A stretch of 64,000 bases of DNA, from positions 1 to 64,000 of the forward strand of contig JASHOZ010000053.1 of assembly GCA_030038395.1 (NCBI GenBank), read 5' to 3'. Positions 16,912 to 25,321 of this stretch are shown one piece after another; within the stretch, counting starts at the first letter, position 1; every line of letters begins with the position of its first letter. A program made the position numbers and the translations under genes. A model generated the notes under the pieces. The model was not told the origin of the DNA and ran no database searches. It saw nothing but the letters and a program-made list of their open reading frames with translations. Source of the DNA: Nitrososphaerales archaeon. Lineage in GTDB: Archaea; Thermoproteota; Nitrososphaeria; Nitrososphaerales; Gagatemarchaeaceae.

Positions 16912-16924
16912 AAGATTATATAGC
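16912..16924 (+). promoter_or_regulatory. TATA box for the 50-residue zinc-protein gene
   Basis: AAGATTATATAGC is a strong archaeal TATA box, centred about 30 bases before the TTG at 16948, the expected spacing for a leaderless transcript. It is the best support that the short downstream frame is a real gene. Confidence 0.65.
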
Positions 16925-16947
16925 GAGTCTGCGCCGGGTTTCACGGA

Positions 16948-17100
16948 TTGCGTGTAAGGGCCTTCCAAGACGAGACGTACTGCATCAAGACGCATGCGCA
17001 CCAGAAGGCGTGCGTCGGAGGGAGCCATGTGTGCTACAGGTGCGGGATGCGCATGGGAGCATGCCGCTGCCCCAAACTCGGCACGATGCTGGACTACTGA
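16948..17100 (+). CDS. Small Cys/His-rich zinc-binding protein, 50 residues
   Basis: A short frame from TTG 16948 to TGA 17100. The translation contains TYC then HAH, KAC, HVCYRCG and ACRCP: six cysteines and several histidines in 50 residues, the spacing of a zinc ribbon or treble-clef. A strong TATA box sits at the leaderless distance. The frame was too short for ordinary gene-calling thresholds. No family recognised; small archaeal zinc proteins often bind nucleic acid or act as regulators, but no function can be assigned here. Confidence 0.65.
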   Translation: MRVRAFQDETYCIKTHAHQKACVGGSHVCYRCGMRMGACRCPKLGTMLDY

Positions 17101-17121
17101 GCCGGCGGCAGAGGAGCGACG

Positions 17122-17619
17122 CTAGCCCGGAACGTGGGCGAACGTCTCGGCGAACCTTCTGAACCCGCGCTTGGAATAGAACTGGAACCCTATATCGTTG
17201 CGCGTAGGGAGCTCGCAGACGATTATTTCGGCGCCCATCTTGATCAGCGCGTCTGACCCCTGCTGGAGAATATCGTGCCCTAGTTGCTTGCGTCTGAACT
17301 CCGGCAGAACATACATGTCCGTGATGTGCCCTTCCATGTGGGGATCGTAGAACAGCCTCTCCCTGATCTCTCCTCGCAGGAACGCGATGACCTTCTCCCC
17401 TTGCGTAGCGACGATCAGCAGTGCGCTCTTGGCCCCTAGGCTGTCAGAGACGTACCTCTCCGCTCTTTCTCTGGCATCGTTGACGACGTTGAACAGCGGG
17501 TCGAACTCATTGTTGAGCCGCTTCAGCCGGACGACGAGGTCAGCGACGGCCGCCACGTCCTCCTTCGCCGCGCGCCTGATGCTGACACGGTCCATGCTAC
17601 GCGTGCGAGCGGCGGTCAT
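17122..17619 (-). CDS. GNAT-family N-acetyltransferase
   Basis: 165 residues. The N-terminal helix pair is typical (SIRRAAKEDVAAVADLVVRLKRL). Motif A appears as ITDMYVLPEFRRKQLGHDIL, with R-R-x-x-L-G in place of the common R-x-x-G-x-G/A, and the end reads NDIGFQFYSKRGFRRF. The start may be the upstream in-frame codon at 17619 or the internal candidate that begins MDRVSIRR. It lies one base after the stop of the malic enzyme gene on the same strand, so it is probably translated from the same mRNA. Substrate unknown. Confidence 0.78.
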   Translation of the reverse strand: MTAARTRSMDRVSIRRAAKEDVAAVADLVVRLKRLNNEFDPLFNVVNDARERAERYVSDSLGAKSALLIVATQGEKVIAFLRGEIRERLFYDPHMEGHITDMYVLPEFRRKQLGHDILQQGSDALIKMGAEIIVCELPTRNDIGFQFYSKRGFRRFAETFAHVPG

Positions 17620-17620
17620 T

Positions 17621-19045
17621 TTATCCTTGCTCCGGCGGTTCGGCGATGACGCCGCTCCTCGTCAACGCGTCCATCGTCATCCTGGAGCGCTGTATCATCT
17701 CCATCGCTGTCTTCAGAAACTCGTCCCTGGTCAGCTCCCTCCTCGCGTGACCCTCGCGCACCGCCGCGTCGGCCACCGCAGCGGCGACTTGCGGATACAC
17801 TTCCCACTCGGTCATGGTAGGGAGGATGTGGTTCCTAGTCAGCCCCTTGTCTCTCACGTGGCGCGCGAGCTCCTTGGCGGCCGCTATCACCATCGTGTCC
17901 GTTATCGTCCTCGACCTGGCGTCGAGCGCCCCGCGGAATATCGCCGGAAAGAGAAGGCTGTTGTTCACCTGGTTGGGGTAGTCCGACCTTCCAGTGGCTA
18001 CGACTTCGGCCCCTGCTGCGATGGCATCATCGGGCCACATCTCCGGAATCGGGTTTGCCATAAGGAACACGATGGCGCGCCTGTTCATGCTCGCGACCTG
18101 CTCCTTCTTGACCAGGTCGGGCCCGACTCCCGCGGCCGCTATCAGAACGTCCGCCCCCTTTAGCGCCTCCGACAAGCCGCCGGTAACCTTGTCCCCGTTG
18201 GTCGTCAGTGCGAGCTCGTACTTCCACTTGTTCTTCACGGAGAGCTGGTCGATGTCGTCGCGCTCGGGATGGAGAATCCCCTTCCTGTCCACCACGAGGA
18301 TCTCTTTCGCGTCTGCCCCGGCCTCCATGAACAGCCTCGCAGCGGCGACGTTTGCGGCGCCCGATCCGAAGAGCACGATCTTCGAATCCTCGATCCTGCG
18401 TCCTGTGAGCTCGAGGGCGTTGTAGAGCCCGGCGAGCGAGACGCCGGCCGTGCCCTGCTGGTCGTCGTGCCAGACGGGGATCCGCATCTCGGCGCGCAGC
18501 CTGTCCAATACCTCGAAGCACTTCGGCGACTCGATGTCCTCCAGGTTCACGCCACCGAGCGATGGCTCGAGAGCCTTCACCACGTCTATCAGGTGTTCCT
18601 CGTCCTTGACTCGGACTGGGAGTGCGAAAGCGTTCACCCCGCCGAGATAGTTGTAGATTAGCGCCTTCCCTTCCATAACTGGGAGCGAGCTCTCCGGGCC
18701 TACATTCCCTAGCCCCAGCACCCGGCTCCCGTCCGACACCACGGCGATCGTGTTCCACCTCCCCGTGTAGTCGAAGGAACTCTCGGGATCGGCCTGGACC
18801 GCCAGAGAAACCGCGGCGACGCCGGGGGTGTACCAGATCGAGAAGTCGTCCAGTGACCTGACGGGGACCTTCGGAGTGGTCCCGACCTTCCCGCCATAGA
18901 ACTTCGAGTAGCTCAGCGCCTTTCTGGAGTGTTCGTCCTTTGAGAGGTCCTTGGCCACACCTGTACGCCGGCCCGCGTCTGTTATTTGAGCTTCCGACTC
19001 TCCCGCAGCCGGAGCGGTCGGGGACGCGCCTGAGACCGTGACCAC
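17621..19045 (-). CDS. Malic enzyme (malate dehydrogenase, oxaloacetate-decarboxylating)
   Basis: Converts malate to pyruvate and CO2 with NAD(P)+. At 474 residues it is the short prokaryotic form without the phosphotransacetylase tail. The catalytic tyrosine region is SIWYTPGVAAVS. Metal and substrate residues lie in LEDIESPKCFEVLDRLR and VWHDDQQGTAGVSLAGL. The NAD(P) site is VLFGSGAANVAAARL, and FLMANPIPEMWPDDA follows. The GTG at 19045 has a good Shine-Dalgarno (GGGAGGAGA) about nine bases upstream, and a TATA-like GCTTAAAGGG lies about 78 bases upstream, so this gene has a real leader. With PPDK it can feed gluconeogenesis. Confidence 0.95.
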   Translation of the reverse strand: MVTVSGASPTAPAAGESEAQITDAGRRTGVAKDLSKDEHSRKALSYSKFYGGKVGTTPKVPVRSLDDFSIWYTPGVAAVSLAVQADPESSFDYTGRWNTIAVVSDGSRVLGLGNVGPESSLPVMEGKALIYNYLGGVNAFALPVRVKDEEHLIDVVKALEPSLGGVNLEDIESPKCFEVLDRLRAEMRIPVWHDDQQGTAGVSLAGLYNALELTGRRIEDSKIVLFGSGAANVAAARLFMEAGADAKEILVVDRKGILHPERDDIDQLSVKNKWKYELALTTNGDKVTGGLSEALKGADVLIAAAGVGPDLVKKEQVASMNRRAIVFLMANPIPEMWPDDAIAAGAEVVATGRSDYPNQVNNSLLFPAIFRGALDARSRTITDTMVIAAAKELARHVRDKGLTRNHILPTMTEWEVYPQVAAAVADAAVREGHARRELTRDEFLKTAMEMIQRSRMTMDALTRSGVIAEPPEQG

Positions 19046-19303
19046 GCGCTGATCTCCTCCCTGGGTTCCTGAGCGGGCCGTCCCCCTTTCACCCGAGCGC
19101 CGAGGGCCTGGGGCAGCCCTTTAAGCGAGGGGGCGATTCTCACTGTTGGAAATCGCTCCGGAGGAGCCCAAAGTAGCGGCTCCATGCCTCTTCTCCATGG
19201 GCTGCGCGCCCCTGAGGACAAGGTCGGCTCCGTGACGAACGACCCCTTTGGCCAGTCACGTTTATCTCTAGTCCCTGGAGTCCCCGAGTGAGAGGCGGTC
19301 GAC

Positions 19304-20659
19304 ATGGACGCCCGGTTCCAGCAGTACGTGAAAGCTAACATGGGAAGGTTCGCCCAAGATGTGATTCGGCTTGCCTCCCAGCCGAGCGTCTCGGCGCGCC
19401 ACGAAGGAGTCGAAGAGTGCGCCTCGCTCGTCGAGAAGATGCTGATAGAGGTCGGGGCAACCACGAGGATGCTACGAGTCGAGGGCGCCGCTCCTCTCGT
19501 CTACGGAGAAGTCCCCTCCTCGCGGTCCAAGAAGAGCGTGATGTTCTACAACCACTACGACGTGCAGCCTGAAGAACCACTCGAACTCTGGAAGTCGCCA
19601 CCCTTCAAGCCGGAGACGAGGGACGGCAGGATATACGGGCGCGGCGTTTCGGACGACAAGGGGGAGCTTGTGTCCAGGCTGAAGCTGGCCGAGTCGTACC
19701 TGAAGACGGCTGGGGAGCCGCCTTGCGGCATGAAGTTCTGCTTCGAAGGCGAGGAGGAGACTGGGAGCGTCCATCTCGGGGAGTACGTCTCGCAGTACCC
19801 AGACCTCTTCCGGGCCGACGCGGTCGTCTGGGAGTACGGGACGGTTGACCTCGAGGGAAGGCCGAAGGTCACTCTGGGGGTGAAGGGCATGATCTACGTC
19901 GAGTTCGTGGTCCAGTCCCTTTCGCAAGACGCTCATAGTAGCTACGCGGCGGCACTGCCGAGCGCGCCCTGGCGACTCGTCAGGCTACTCAACCAACTCA
20001 AGGACGAGGGAGACATGATCCAGATTCCGGGCTGGTACAACGGCGTGGAGACTCTCCAGGAAGAAGACCTGAGGGTCCTCGAGGAGATGCCCTTCGACGC
20101 CGAAGCGTTCAAGCGCAACTATGGGGCGAAGGCGCTTCTGGGCGGAATGAGCGGGGAGCAGGCGAAGAAGGCGCTCGTGCAGAGGCCGACGGCCAACATC
20201 GCGGGGATATGGTCTGGCTACAGCGGACCGGGGTCGAAGACGGTGCTCCCGAAGGAGGCGCATGCGAAGATGGACTTCAGACTCGTCCCGGGACAAGATC
20301 CAGACGACCTGCTGAAGAGACTCAGGAAATTTCTGGACGACAACGGTTACGCAGACGTCAAGATCGAGCTGGAGAGCATGGAGCCCGCAGCCAGGACGTC
20401 GTACAGAGATCCCTTCGCCCAGGCGGCAATCGGCGCGGCCCAGAGCGTGTACGGAACGAGGCCCGTCGTAGAGCTGTCATCTCCCGGTACCGGGCCGCTC
20501 TATCTGTTCACTCGACGGTACAACATGCCCTCTGTCGACATAGGGGTATCGTGCGAGGACAGCGGCATCCACGCGCCGAACGAGAATCTCCGTTTGGACC
20601 TCTTCGAGAAGGGAATCTATTGGGTGGCGGAGACCGTGGAACGATTCGCCGCCTCTTGA
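19304..20659 (+). CDS. M20-family metallopeptidase (dipeptidase/CNDP type)
   Basis: Zinc exopeptidase of 451 residues. The metal-site motifs are FYNHYDVQP (first histidine and the catalytic Asp), GRGVSDDKGEL (bridging Asp) and FCFEGEEETGS (catalytic Glu pair). The lid/dimerisation domain spans roughly residues 190-330. The C-terminal histidine is in DSGIHAPNE. Large M20 enzymes of this type act on dipeptides or N-acylated amino acids. The ATG lies about 40 bases after TTTATCTCTAG (19260-19270). It is convergent with the CBS gene. Confidence 0.93.
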   Translation: MDARFQQYVKANMGRFAQDVIRLASQPSVSARHEGVEECASLVEKMLIEVGATTRMLRVEGAAPLVYGEVPSSRSKKSVMFYNHYDVQPEEPLELWKSPPFKPETRDGRIYGRGVSDDKGELVSRLKLAESYLKTAGEPPCGMKFCFEGEEETGSVHLGEYVSQYPDLFRADAVVWEYGTVDLEGRPKVTLGVKGMIYVEFVVQSLSQDAHSSYAAALPSAPWRLVRLLNQLKDEGDMIQIPGWYNGVETLQEEDLRVLEEMPFDAEAFKRNYGAKALLGGMSGEQAKKALVQRPTANIAGIWSGYSGPGSKTVLPKEAHAKMDFRLVPGQDPDDLLKRLRKFLDDNGYADVKIELESMEPAARTSYRDPFAQAAIGAAQSVYGTRPVVELSSPGTGPLYLFTRRYNMPSVDIGVSCEDSGIHAPNENLRLDLFEKGIYWVAETVERFAAS

Positions 20660-20660
20660 G

Positions 20661-21203
20661 CTACCACTTGGTCTTGTCGCCCTGCAGAAGACCGCGCCCC
20701 AGGTGGACCCCGTCGATGTGCTTCGACAGTTCTTCCTTGTCATTCATCGTGACGTCACAGTACGGGCAGACGATGACCACCGCCGTGAGCTCGGGGAGGA
20801 CGATTTGCTGTCCCTCCGTTCCCGCCACCATGGCCCTCTGCGTGACGAGTCCGACTAGCTTGCCCCTTTGAGTAACGCCGAGGCGCCGCACCCCCAACCT
20901 CGACATCTTGCCTATCGCCTCCTCCACCTTCGCCGTGGAGTCGACCGTGGCCACCGGCGCGTTCATGACCGCCCTCACCGTCACCTTCGAAGGTTCCAAT
21001 CCCTCGGCGACGACCTTGTAGAGGATGTCCTTCTCTGTGACTATCCCGATCGGGGCGCCGTCGCGGATGACTACCGCTTCGGTCGTCCCCGACTTCTGCA
21101 TCGCCTTGGCTGCGACCATCACCTTATCGTCGGAGTCGACGCGGGTAAAGCTGGAGGTCATATATGCCGACACCGGCTGGTCGAGGGACTTCCGAAGATC
21201 CAA
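20661..21203 (-). CDS. CBS-domain pair fused to a C2H2-type zinc finger
   Basis: A 180-residue protein. Residues about 10-65 and 75-130 form two CBS motifs (GIVTEKDILYKV and LVGLVTQRAMV are the usual ends), which commonly sense adenosyl nucleotides. The C-terminus contains CPYC, twelve residues, H, four residues, H (C146, C149, H162, H167), a C2H2 zinc-finger pattern. The combination suggests a ligand-controlled DNA-, RNA- or protein-binding switch. A TATA-like CTTCTTAAGTAG is centred about 30 bases upstream of the start. Archaeal CBS fusions to other domains are known in general; this one I do not recognise as a named family. Confidence 0.82.
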   Translation of the reverse strand: MDLRKSLDQPVSAYMTSSFTRVDSDDKVMVAAKAMQKSGTTEAVVIRDGAPIGIVTEKDILYKVVAEGLEPSKVTVRAVMNAPVATVDSTAKVEEAIGKMSRLGVRRLGVTQRGKLVGLVTQRAMVAGTEGQQIVLPELTAVVIVCPYCDVTMNDKEELSKHIDGVHLGRGLLQGDKTKW

Positions 21204-21358
21204 GCACTCGCCGCGGCCCGAACCCTCTACTTAAGAAGTATCGACGGGCGCGGGGGTTCTGTTGTGCTGATTGGTGCCAGGAGGTCCTCCCTGTCGCTTC
21301 TCTGGCACCGGGCGTCCTTGGGAGAAGTTGTACTAGGGCGGATGGACAACTAGCATGC

Positions 21359-21589
21359 ATGAGGAAGCTGCTTGTCGGCCTCTGTCCGGCTGTCGCGGCC
21401 TTCTCGTTCGTGTTCTTCGCTCCTGTGGTGCCCGGAGTCGCTCTTCCTGCGCCGCAGTGTGGTACACTTCCTGCATGTCCTGTCGAAGTCTATCCTCCTC
21501 CTCTCGACGGGACTGGCTCAATCACGAGATGGGCCTTTGGCGTCGGCGGCATGCAGTATGTCGGAAGCTACAGTATCTCGGGTATCTGA
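21359..21589 (+). CDS. Possible small secreted protein, 76 residues
   Basis: A short frame from ATG 21359. The N-terminus has the layout of a Sec signal peptide: RK at positions 2-3, then a hydrophobic run (LLVGLCPAVAAFSFVFFAP) and a plausible cleavage site after VALPA. The remaining 45 residues have two cysteines close together (QCGTLPACP). There is a weak TATA-like GTTGTACTA at 21326-21334. A second ATG four bases earlier opens a different frame that I consider non-coding. No family recognised; the call rests on the signal-like N-terminus. Confidence 0.4.
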   Translation: MRKLLVGLCPAVAAFSFVFFAPVVPGVALPAPQCGTLPACPVEVYPPPLDGTGSITRWAFGVGGMQYVGSYSISGI

Positions 21590-21776
21590 CCCCCTGCGCC
21601 AACACCCGAGCCCCTTTGGGTGCTGGGCGCGTTGGGCGGTCGCGGCCGAATTGTCCGGCTCCTACAAGTGGGAGGGGCCCGCGGTCTCGTCCTCGCCGTG
21701 ATGAACCGGCCTACGTTGTTGCGGTGAGCGGCCGGACAGCCCACTTGATATCCCCGTCCGCGGAAGGGTCGGCAGA

Positions 21777-22910
21777 TTGAAGGCGGCAGTCCTTGGGTCC
21801 GGGCTGATGGGTAGCGTGGTCGCCCAGGACCTTGCACGTTCCGAGGGGGTCGACTCCGTTACCGTGGCAGACCTGGACGAGGAGAAGCTCGCGCAAGTGA
21901 AGAGGGAGTCGGGCGGCAGACGCCTTGCCCTCGAAAGGCTTGATGTCAGCGATAGCGCGCGTGCGACAGAGTTCCTGCGGAGGTTCGACGTCGCGGTCTC
22001 CGCGCTCCCGCATGGCGTGGTCCACGCGTCGGACCTGGCCGCGGTGTCGGCAGGCGCCAAGATGGTGAACGTCGCGTTCGAAGACGAACAGATGGCGCTC
22101 GATGCGGAGGCGAGGAAGACAGGGGCGCTTCTGGTCCCGGGGTGTGGGGTGGCTCCAGGTCTCGGAGGGATCCTCCTGGCCCATGGCAGGAGAACGCTAG
22201 GTGGTGCCGATGAAGGGCACATAATGGTAGGTGGCCTCCCCCAGCGGCCGAGCCCTCCCTTCGGCTACAGGCTTGTCTTCTCTGTCGTCGGTCTCATCCG
22301 CGAATACACTGATGAAGCGAGGATCTTCAAGGGAGGAAGACTCGTCCGCGTACGCCCCTTCTCGACCATCGAGAGGGTAAGGTTCCCGGAGCCCGTCGGC
22401 ACTCTAGAAGCCTTCTGCACGGACGGCCTCGCGAGCCTCGTCTATACGATGAGGGGGATGCGGACACTGGACGAGAAGACCCTCAGGTGGCCCGGCCACG
22501 CGGAGAAGATGGCCCTGCTTCAGGATGCTGGATACTTCTCCAGGGAGAAGGTCACAGTGGGTACCTTCGAGGTCGCCCCTATCGAACTCTCGTGGGAGGT
22601 GCTGCGGAGGAAGCTGGGCGAGGGGGATCCGAAGGACATGACGGTGATGAGGGTAATCATCAAGTCAGCGGGCACCTCGATAACCTATGACATGGTCGAC
22701 ATGTACGATGAAGTAAGGAGGGTGACGTCGATGGGGAAGACGACCGGTTACACCGCGTCAATCGTCGCCCAGATGGTGGGGAAGGGGCTCATCAAAGGGA
22801 GCGGGACCGTTCCTCCTGAGACGGCCGTCAGCGGGCGCATCGTCGACCTCTTGCTGACCGAGCTAAAGAGGCGTGGCGTCTCCATCAGGTCACGGCGCAC
22901 GGGACGCTGA
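21777..22910 (+). CDS. Saccharopine-dehydrogenase-like oxidoreductase
   Basis: A 377-residue protein with an N-terminal Rossmann motif (AVLGSGLMGSVVAQDLA) and the pattern of the saccharopine dehydrogenase / L-lysine 6-dehydrogenase family: VSALPHGVVHASDLAAVSAGAKMVNVAFED, then a conserved GVAPGLGGILL. Members reduce or oxidise C-N bonds of amino-acid adducts. It reads from a TTG start and ends 39 bases before a convergent aldehyde dehydrogenase, at the edge of the aromatic island. It could be an amino-acid dehydrogenase feeding carbon to that pathway, but no substrate is shown. Ring or tyrosine breakdown is only a contextual guess. Confidence 0.82.
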   Translation: MKAAVLGSGLMGSVVAQDLARSEGVDSVTVADLDEEKLAQVKRESGGRRLALERLDVSDSARATEFLRRFDVAVSALPHGVVHASDLAAVSAGAKMVNVAFEDEQMALDAEARKTGALLVPGCGVAPGLGGILLAHGRRTLGGADEGHIMVGGLPQRPSPPFGYRLVFSVVGLIREYTDEARIFKGGRLVRVRPFSTIERVRFPEPVGTLEAFCTDGLASLVYTMRGMRTLDEKTLRWPGHAEKMALLQDAGYFSREKVTVGTFEVAPIELSWEVLRRKLGEGDPKDMTVMRVIIKSAGTSITYDMVDMYDEVRRVTSMGKTTGYTASIVAQMVGKGLIKGSGTVPPETAVSGRIVDLLLTELKRRGVSIRSRRTGR

Positions 22911-22949
22911 GCACTCGGCGTAGGTGGCTTCGGCGGCCCTGTCCCGGGT

Positions 22950-24434
22950 TTACCGCCGCACCCGCTCTGACTCGTCCGTCAGTTGCAGGCTGATGTGCTT
23001 CGTCTGTAGGAACTCCGCCAAGCCTTCCATCCCGGTCTCGCGGCCGACTCCACTCTGCTTGTATCCGCCAAACGGTACCTCGGGCCCGGGGTTGAGGTGT
23101 CGGTTGACCCAGACCGTCCCCGTCCGGACTCCCTGGGACACCTTCATGATCCGCGACATGCTGCGCGACCACAGGTCGCCCGCTAGTCCGTACTTGGTGT
23201 CGTTGGAAATCGATATCGCGTCGTCCTCGTCGCGAAACGGGAGGACACAGACGACTGGGCCGAAGATCTCCTCCTGGAAGACCTTCATGTCCCTCGTGAC
23301 ATCCTCGAAGATGGTCGGCTCGACAAAGAAGCCGCGTGCGAGGGCACCCTGCGTGATTCGTTTTCCGCCGAGGGTTACCTTGGCGCCCGCATGCCGTCCG
23401 GACTCGATGTAGGAGACAACCCGCTCAAGCTGCCTGTCGGAGACAAGGGGCCCCATCTCGGTCTGAGGATCGAGTCCGTTCCCGACTCGGATTGCCCCTG
23501 CCGCGTTTCTGTACCTCCGCATGAACGACTCGTAGATCGTGTCCTGCACGAGCAGCCTTGACCCCGCGTTGCACGACTGCCCCGCGCTCCGGAAAATGGA
23601 CCAGACCGCGCTAGGGAGCGCCAACTCTAGGTTGGCGTCGTCGAAGATGATGTCCGTCGACTTCCCGCCGCACTCGAGGTTGATTCTCTTCAGGTTCACC
23701 GACGCCATCTCCATTATCCTTCGGCCCGTCTCCGTCGACCCCGTGAACGAGACCTTGTCGACCTTGACGTTCTTCACGAGTGAGGAGCCAACGGCGTCCC
23801 CCGTCCCCGTGACCGCGTTCACCACTCCGGGCGGAGCGGCGGTTTTCGCGAGGAGCTTGACGAACTCCATCGACACGCCGGACGTATACTCCGACGGCTT
23901 GATCACGACGGTGCACCCCGCTGCAAGCGCCGGCCCTAACTTCCACGATAGCAACGATATCGGCGAGTTCCATGGGACTATCAGGGCACAGACGCCGACC
24001 GGCTCGTGCACGACCAGACTGACATCCGAGCTTCCGTACCTCGGTATCCTCCCCCCAACATGCCTCGCCGCCGACGCGAAGTACTCGAGGACGTTCGCCG
24101 CGTTGAGCAGCTCCCCCTTCGCGTCCGCAAGGGGCTTGCCGTTCTCCAGGGTCAGGAGTAGAGAGAGCTCGTCCAGACCGCTGCGAACAGCCTCCGACGC
24201 GTCGAGAAGAACCCGCGCCCTTTCAGAGGGCCTCTTCCCGCTCCAGACGCCCGAGTCGAACGCTTCCCGCGCCGCGTCGACCGCCGCGTCGACCTCGGCC
24301 GAGGATGACCTCGGGGCCCTGGACACTAGCTCTCCGGTTGCGGGGTTGCGGCTCTCGAGCGTCTCGCCGTGCGGGTCACGCCAAGCTCCCCCGATGAAGT
24401 TCGAATATGACCTCGCTTCATGTGACGTCTGCAA
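22950..24434 (-). CDS. Aldehyde dehydrogenase, probable 5-carboxymethyl-2-hydroxymuconate-semialdehyde (HpaE-type) dehydrogenase
   Basis: NAD(P)+ aldehyde dehydrogenase of about 494 residues. Motifs: VPWNSPISLLSWKLGPAL, the general base in NLECGGKSTDI, and the catalytic cysteine in SAGQSCNAGSRLL. A TATA box (CTTATATC, 24459-24466) lies about 29 bases before TTG 24434, so I prefer that leaderless start to the ATG at 24455, which lies only eight bases from the box. Its place among hpaB, hpaC, hpaD and an FAH gene suggests oxidation of the semialdehyde from meta-cleavage of homoprotocatechuate. Substrate assignment rests on context. Confidence 0.85.
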   Translation of the reverse strand: MQTSHEARSYSNFIGGAWRDPHGETLESRNPATGELVSRAPRSSSAEVDAAVDAAREAFDSGVWSGKRPSERARVLLDASEAVRSGLDELSLLLTLENGKPLADAKGELLNAANVLEYFASAARHVGGRIPRYGSSDVSLVVHEPVGVCALIVPWNSPISLLSWKLGPALAAGCTVVIKPSEYTSGVSMEFVKLLAKTAAPPGVVNAVTGTGDAVGSSLVKNVKVDKVSFTGSTETGRRIMEMASVNLKRINLECGGKSTDIIFDDANLELALPSAVWSIFRSAGQSCNAGSRLLVQDTIYESFMRRYRNAAGAIRVGNGLDPQTEMGPLVSDRQLERVVSYIESGRHAGAKVTLGGKRITQGALARGFFVEPTIFEDVTRDMKVFQEEIFGPVVCVLPFRDEDDAISISNDTKYGLAGDLWSRSMSRIMKVSQGVRTGTVWVNRHLNPGPEVPFGGYKQSGVGRETGMEGLAEFLQTKHISLQLTDESERVRR

Positions 24435-24515
24435 TCGTGGTCGAGATGCTTGCATGCGATATAAGGAATCTCCTGAGGCGGGGAGACTGGTGCCGGCACT
24501 GCAGAGCGCTCCTCT

Positions 24516-25265
24516 CTACTTCAGCACTCTTGACCCGGATATGGTGAAGCCAGTCCGGTAGACAGCGCCGCCCGTCGACCTCGGCTCCCCGACGGGGAGC
24601 ACGGTCTCAACTCTCCCGCTCCCCAGCCAGACGTCAGCCACGCGCGAGTTCGATTTGACTATCTCGACAGCCTCATCCACCTCGCCCTGGGAGTCGCCGG
24701 TCCGGGGGAACGCGCGTCGCCCAAAGGTCGAACCGAACGCAGGGAGGTCCGATGGAGTCCCCGGGCGCTCCGCCGCGACGGAGACAGAGAGCACCCGCGA
24801 GGCCCCTTTCATGCAGAACCCGCCCAGCCTCGAGCCTGCCACGACCGGCTTGAGCCCCGGGTTCAACGGGTGCAACTTGGTCAGCGCGATCCTATCAGCC
24901 AGCCGCTTCTGGTAGCCATTCAGGAGCCCTCTCATGAGAGACCACTCTGTGTTCACCCACATGACAGGGAAGTACAGCCCCGGCTTCTCCTTGAACCGGC
25001 ACTTGATGCCAATCGCCGCCTCTTGGTATAGCGTCCTGTCAGGGTCGGTCGCGACCAGATCCGCGCCCCCGTCGCTCACAGATACGATTTCGCACACGTA
25101 GGCCATGCACCCGCCGTCTGCTACCTCGAAGGGCTTTGGGACAAGCTTGGAGAGCATGGCGGAGTCGCCCTCGAAGTACACGGTGACGTAGTCGGCGCCA
25201 TAGTGCCAGGGTCCCCGCTCGATGGCGGAATGCGCTCCTGGAACGAGTGGGTGCAGCTCGGACAT
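24516..25265 (-). CDS. Acetoacetate-decarboxylase-family protein
   Basis: About 249 residues. The ADC-like segment FPVMWVNTEWSLMRGLLNGYQKRLADRI carries GYQKRLA where classic acetoacetate decarboxylase has GFPKKLA: the Schiff-base lysine is retained, while the adjacent pKa-tuning lysine is arginine. Relatives with this change can act as decarboxylases, aldolases or hydratases on other keto acids. The ATG at 25265 is about 28 bases from the shared box at 25290-25297. In this island it could act on a ring-cleavage intermediate, replacing an Hpa isomerase or hydratase. This is inferred from position only. Confidence 0.8.
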   Translation of the reverse strand: MSELHPLVPGAHSAIERGPWHYGADYVTVYFEGDSAMLSKLVPKPFEVADGGCMAYVCEIVSVSDGGADLVATDPDRTLYQEAAIGIKCRFKEKPGLYFPVMWVNTEWSLMRGLLNGYQKRLADRIALTKLHPLNPGLKPVVAGSRLGGFCMKGASRVLSVSVAAERPGTPSDLPAFGSTFGRRAFPRTGDSQGEVDEAVEIVKSNSRVADVWLGSGRVETVLPVGEPRSTGGAVYRTGFTISGSRVLK

Positions 25266-25289
25266 GGAAGAGCGCGGCCGCTCCAAAGC

Positions 25290-25297
25290 TAATAAAA
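25290..25297. promoter_or_regulatory. Single A/T box centred between two divergent leaderless genes
   Basis: TAATAAAA (TTTTATTA on the other strand) is the only A/T-rich patch in the 56 bases between ATG 25265 (minus) and TTG 25322 (plus). Its centre is 28.5 bases from each start codon, exactly the leaderless TATA-to-start spacing both ways. One TBP site is therefore likely to drive both aromatic-pathway genes, coupling their expression. Confidence 0.65.
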
Positions 25298-25321
25298 CCT
25301 TGAGGCTCGTCCGTCGGCAGA

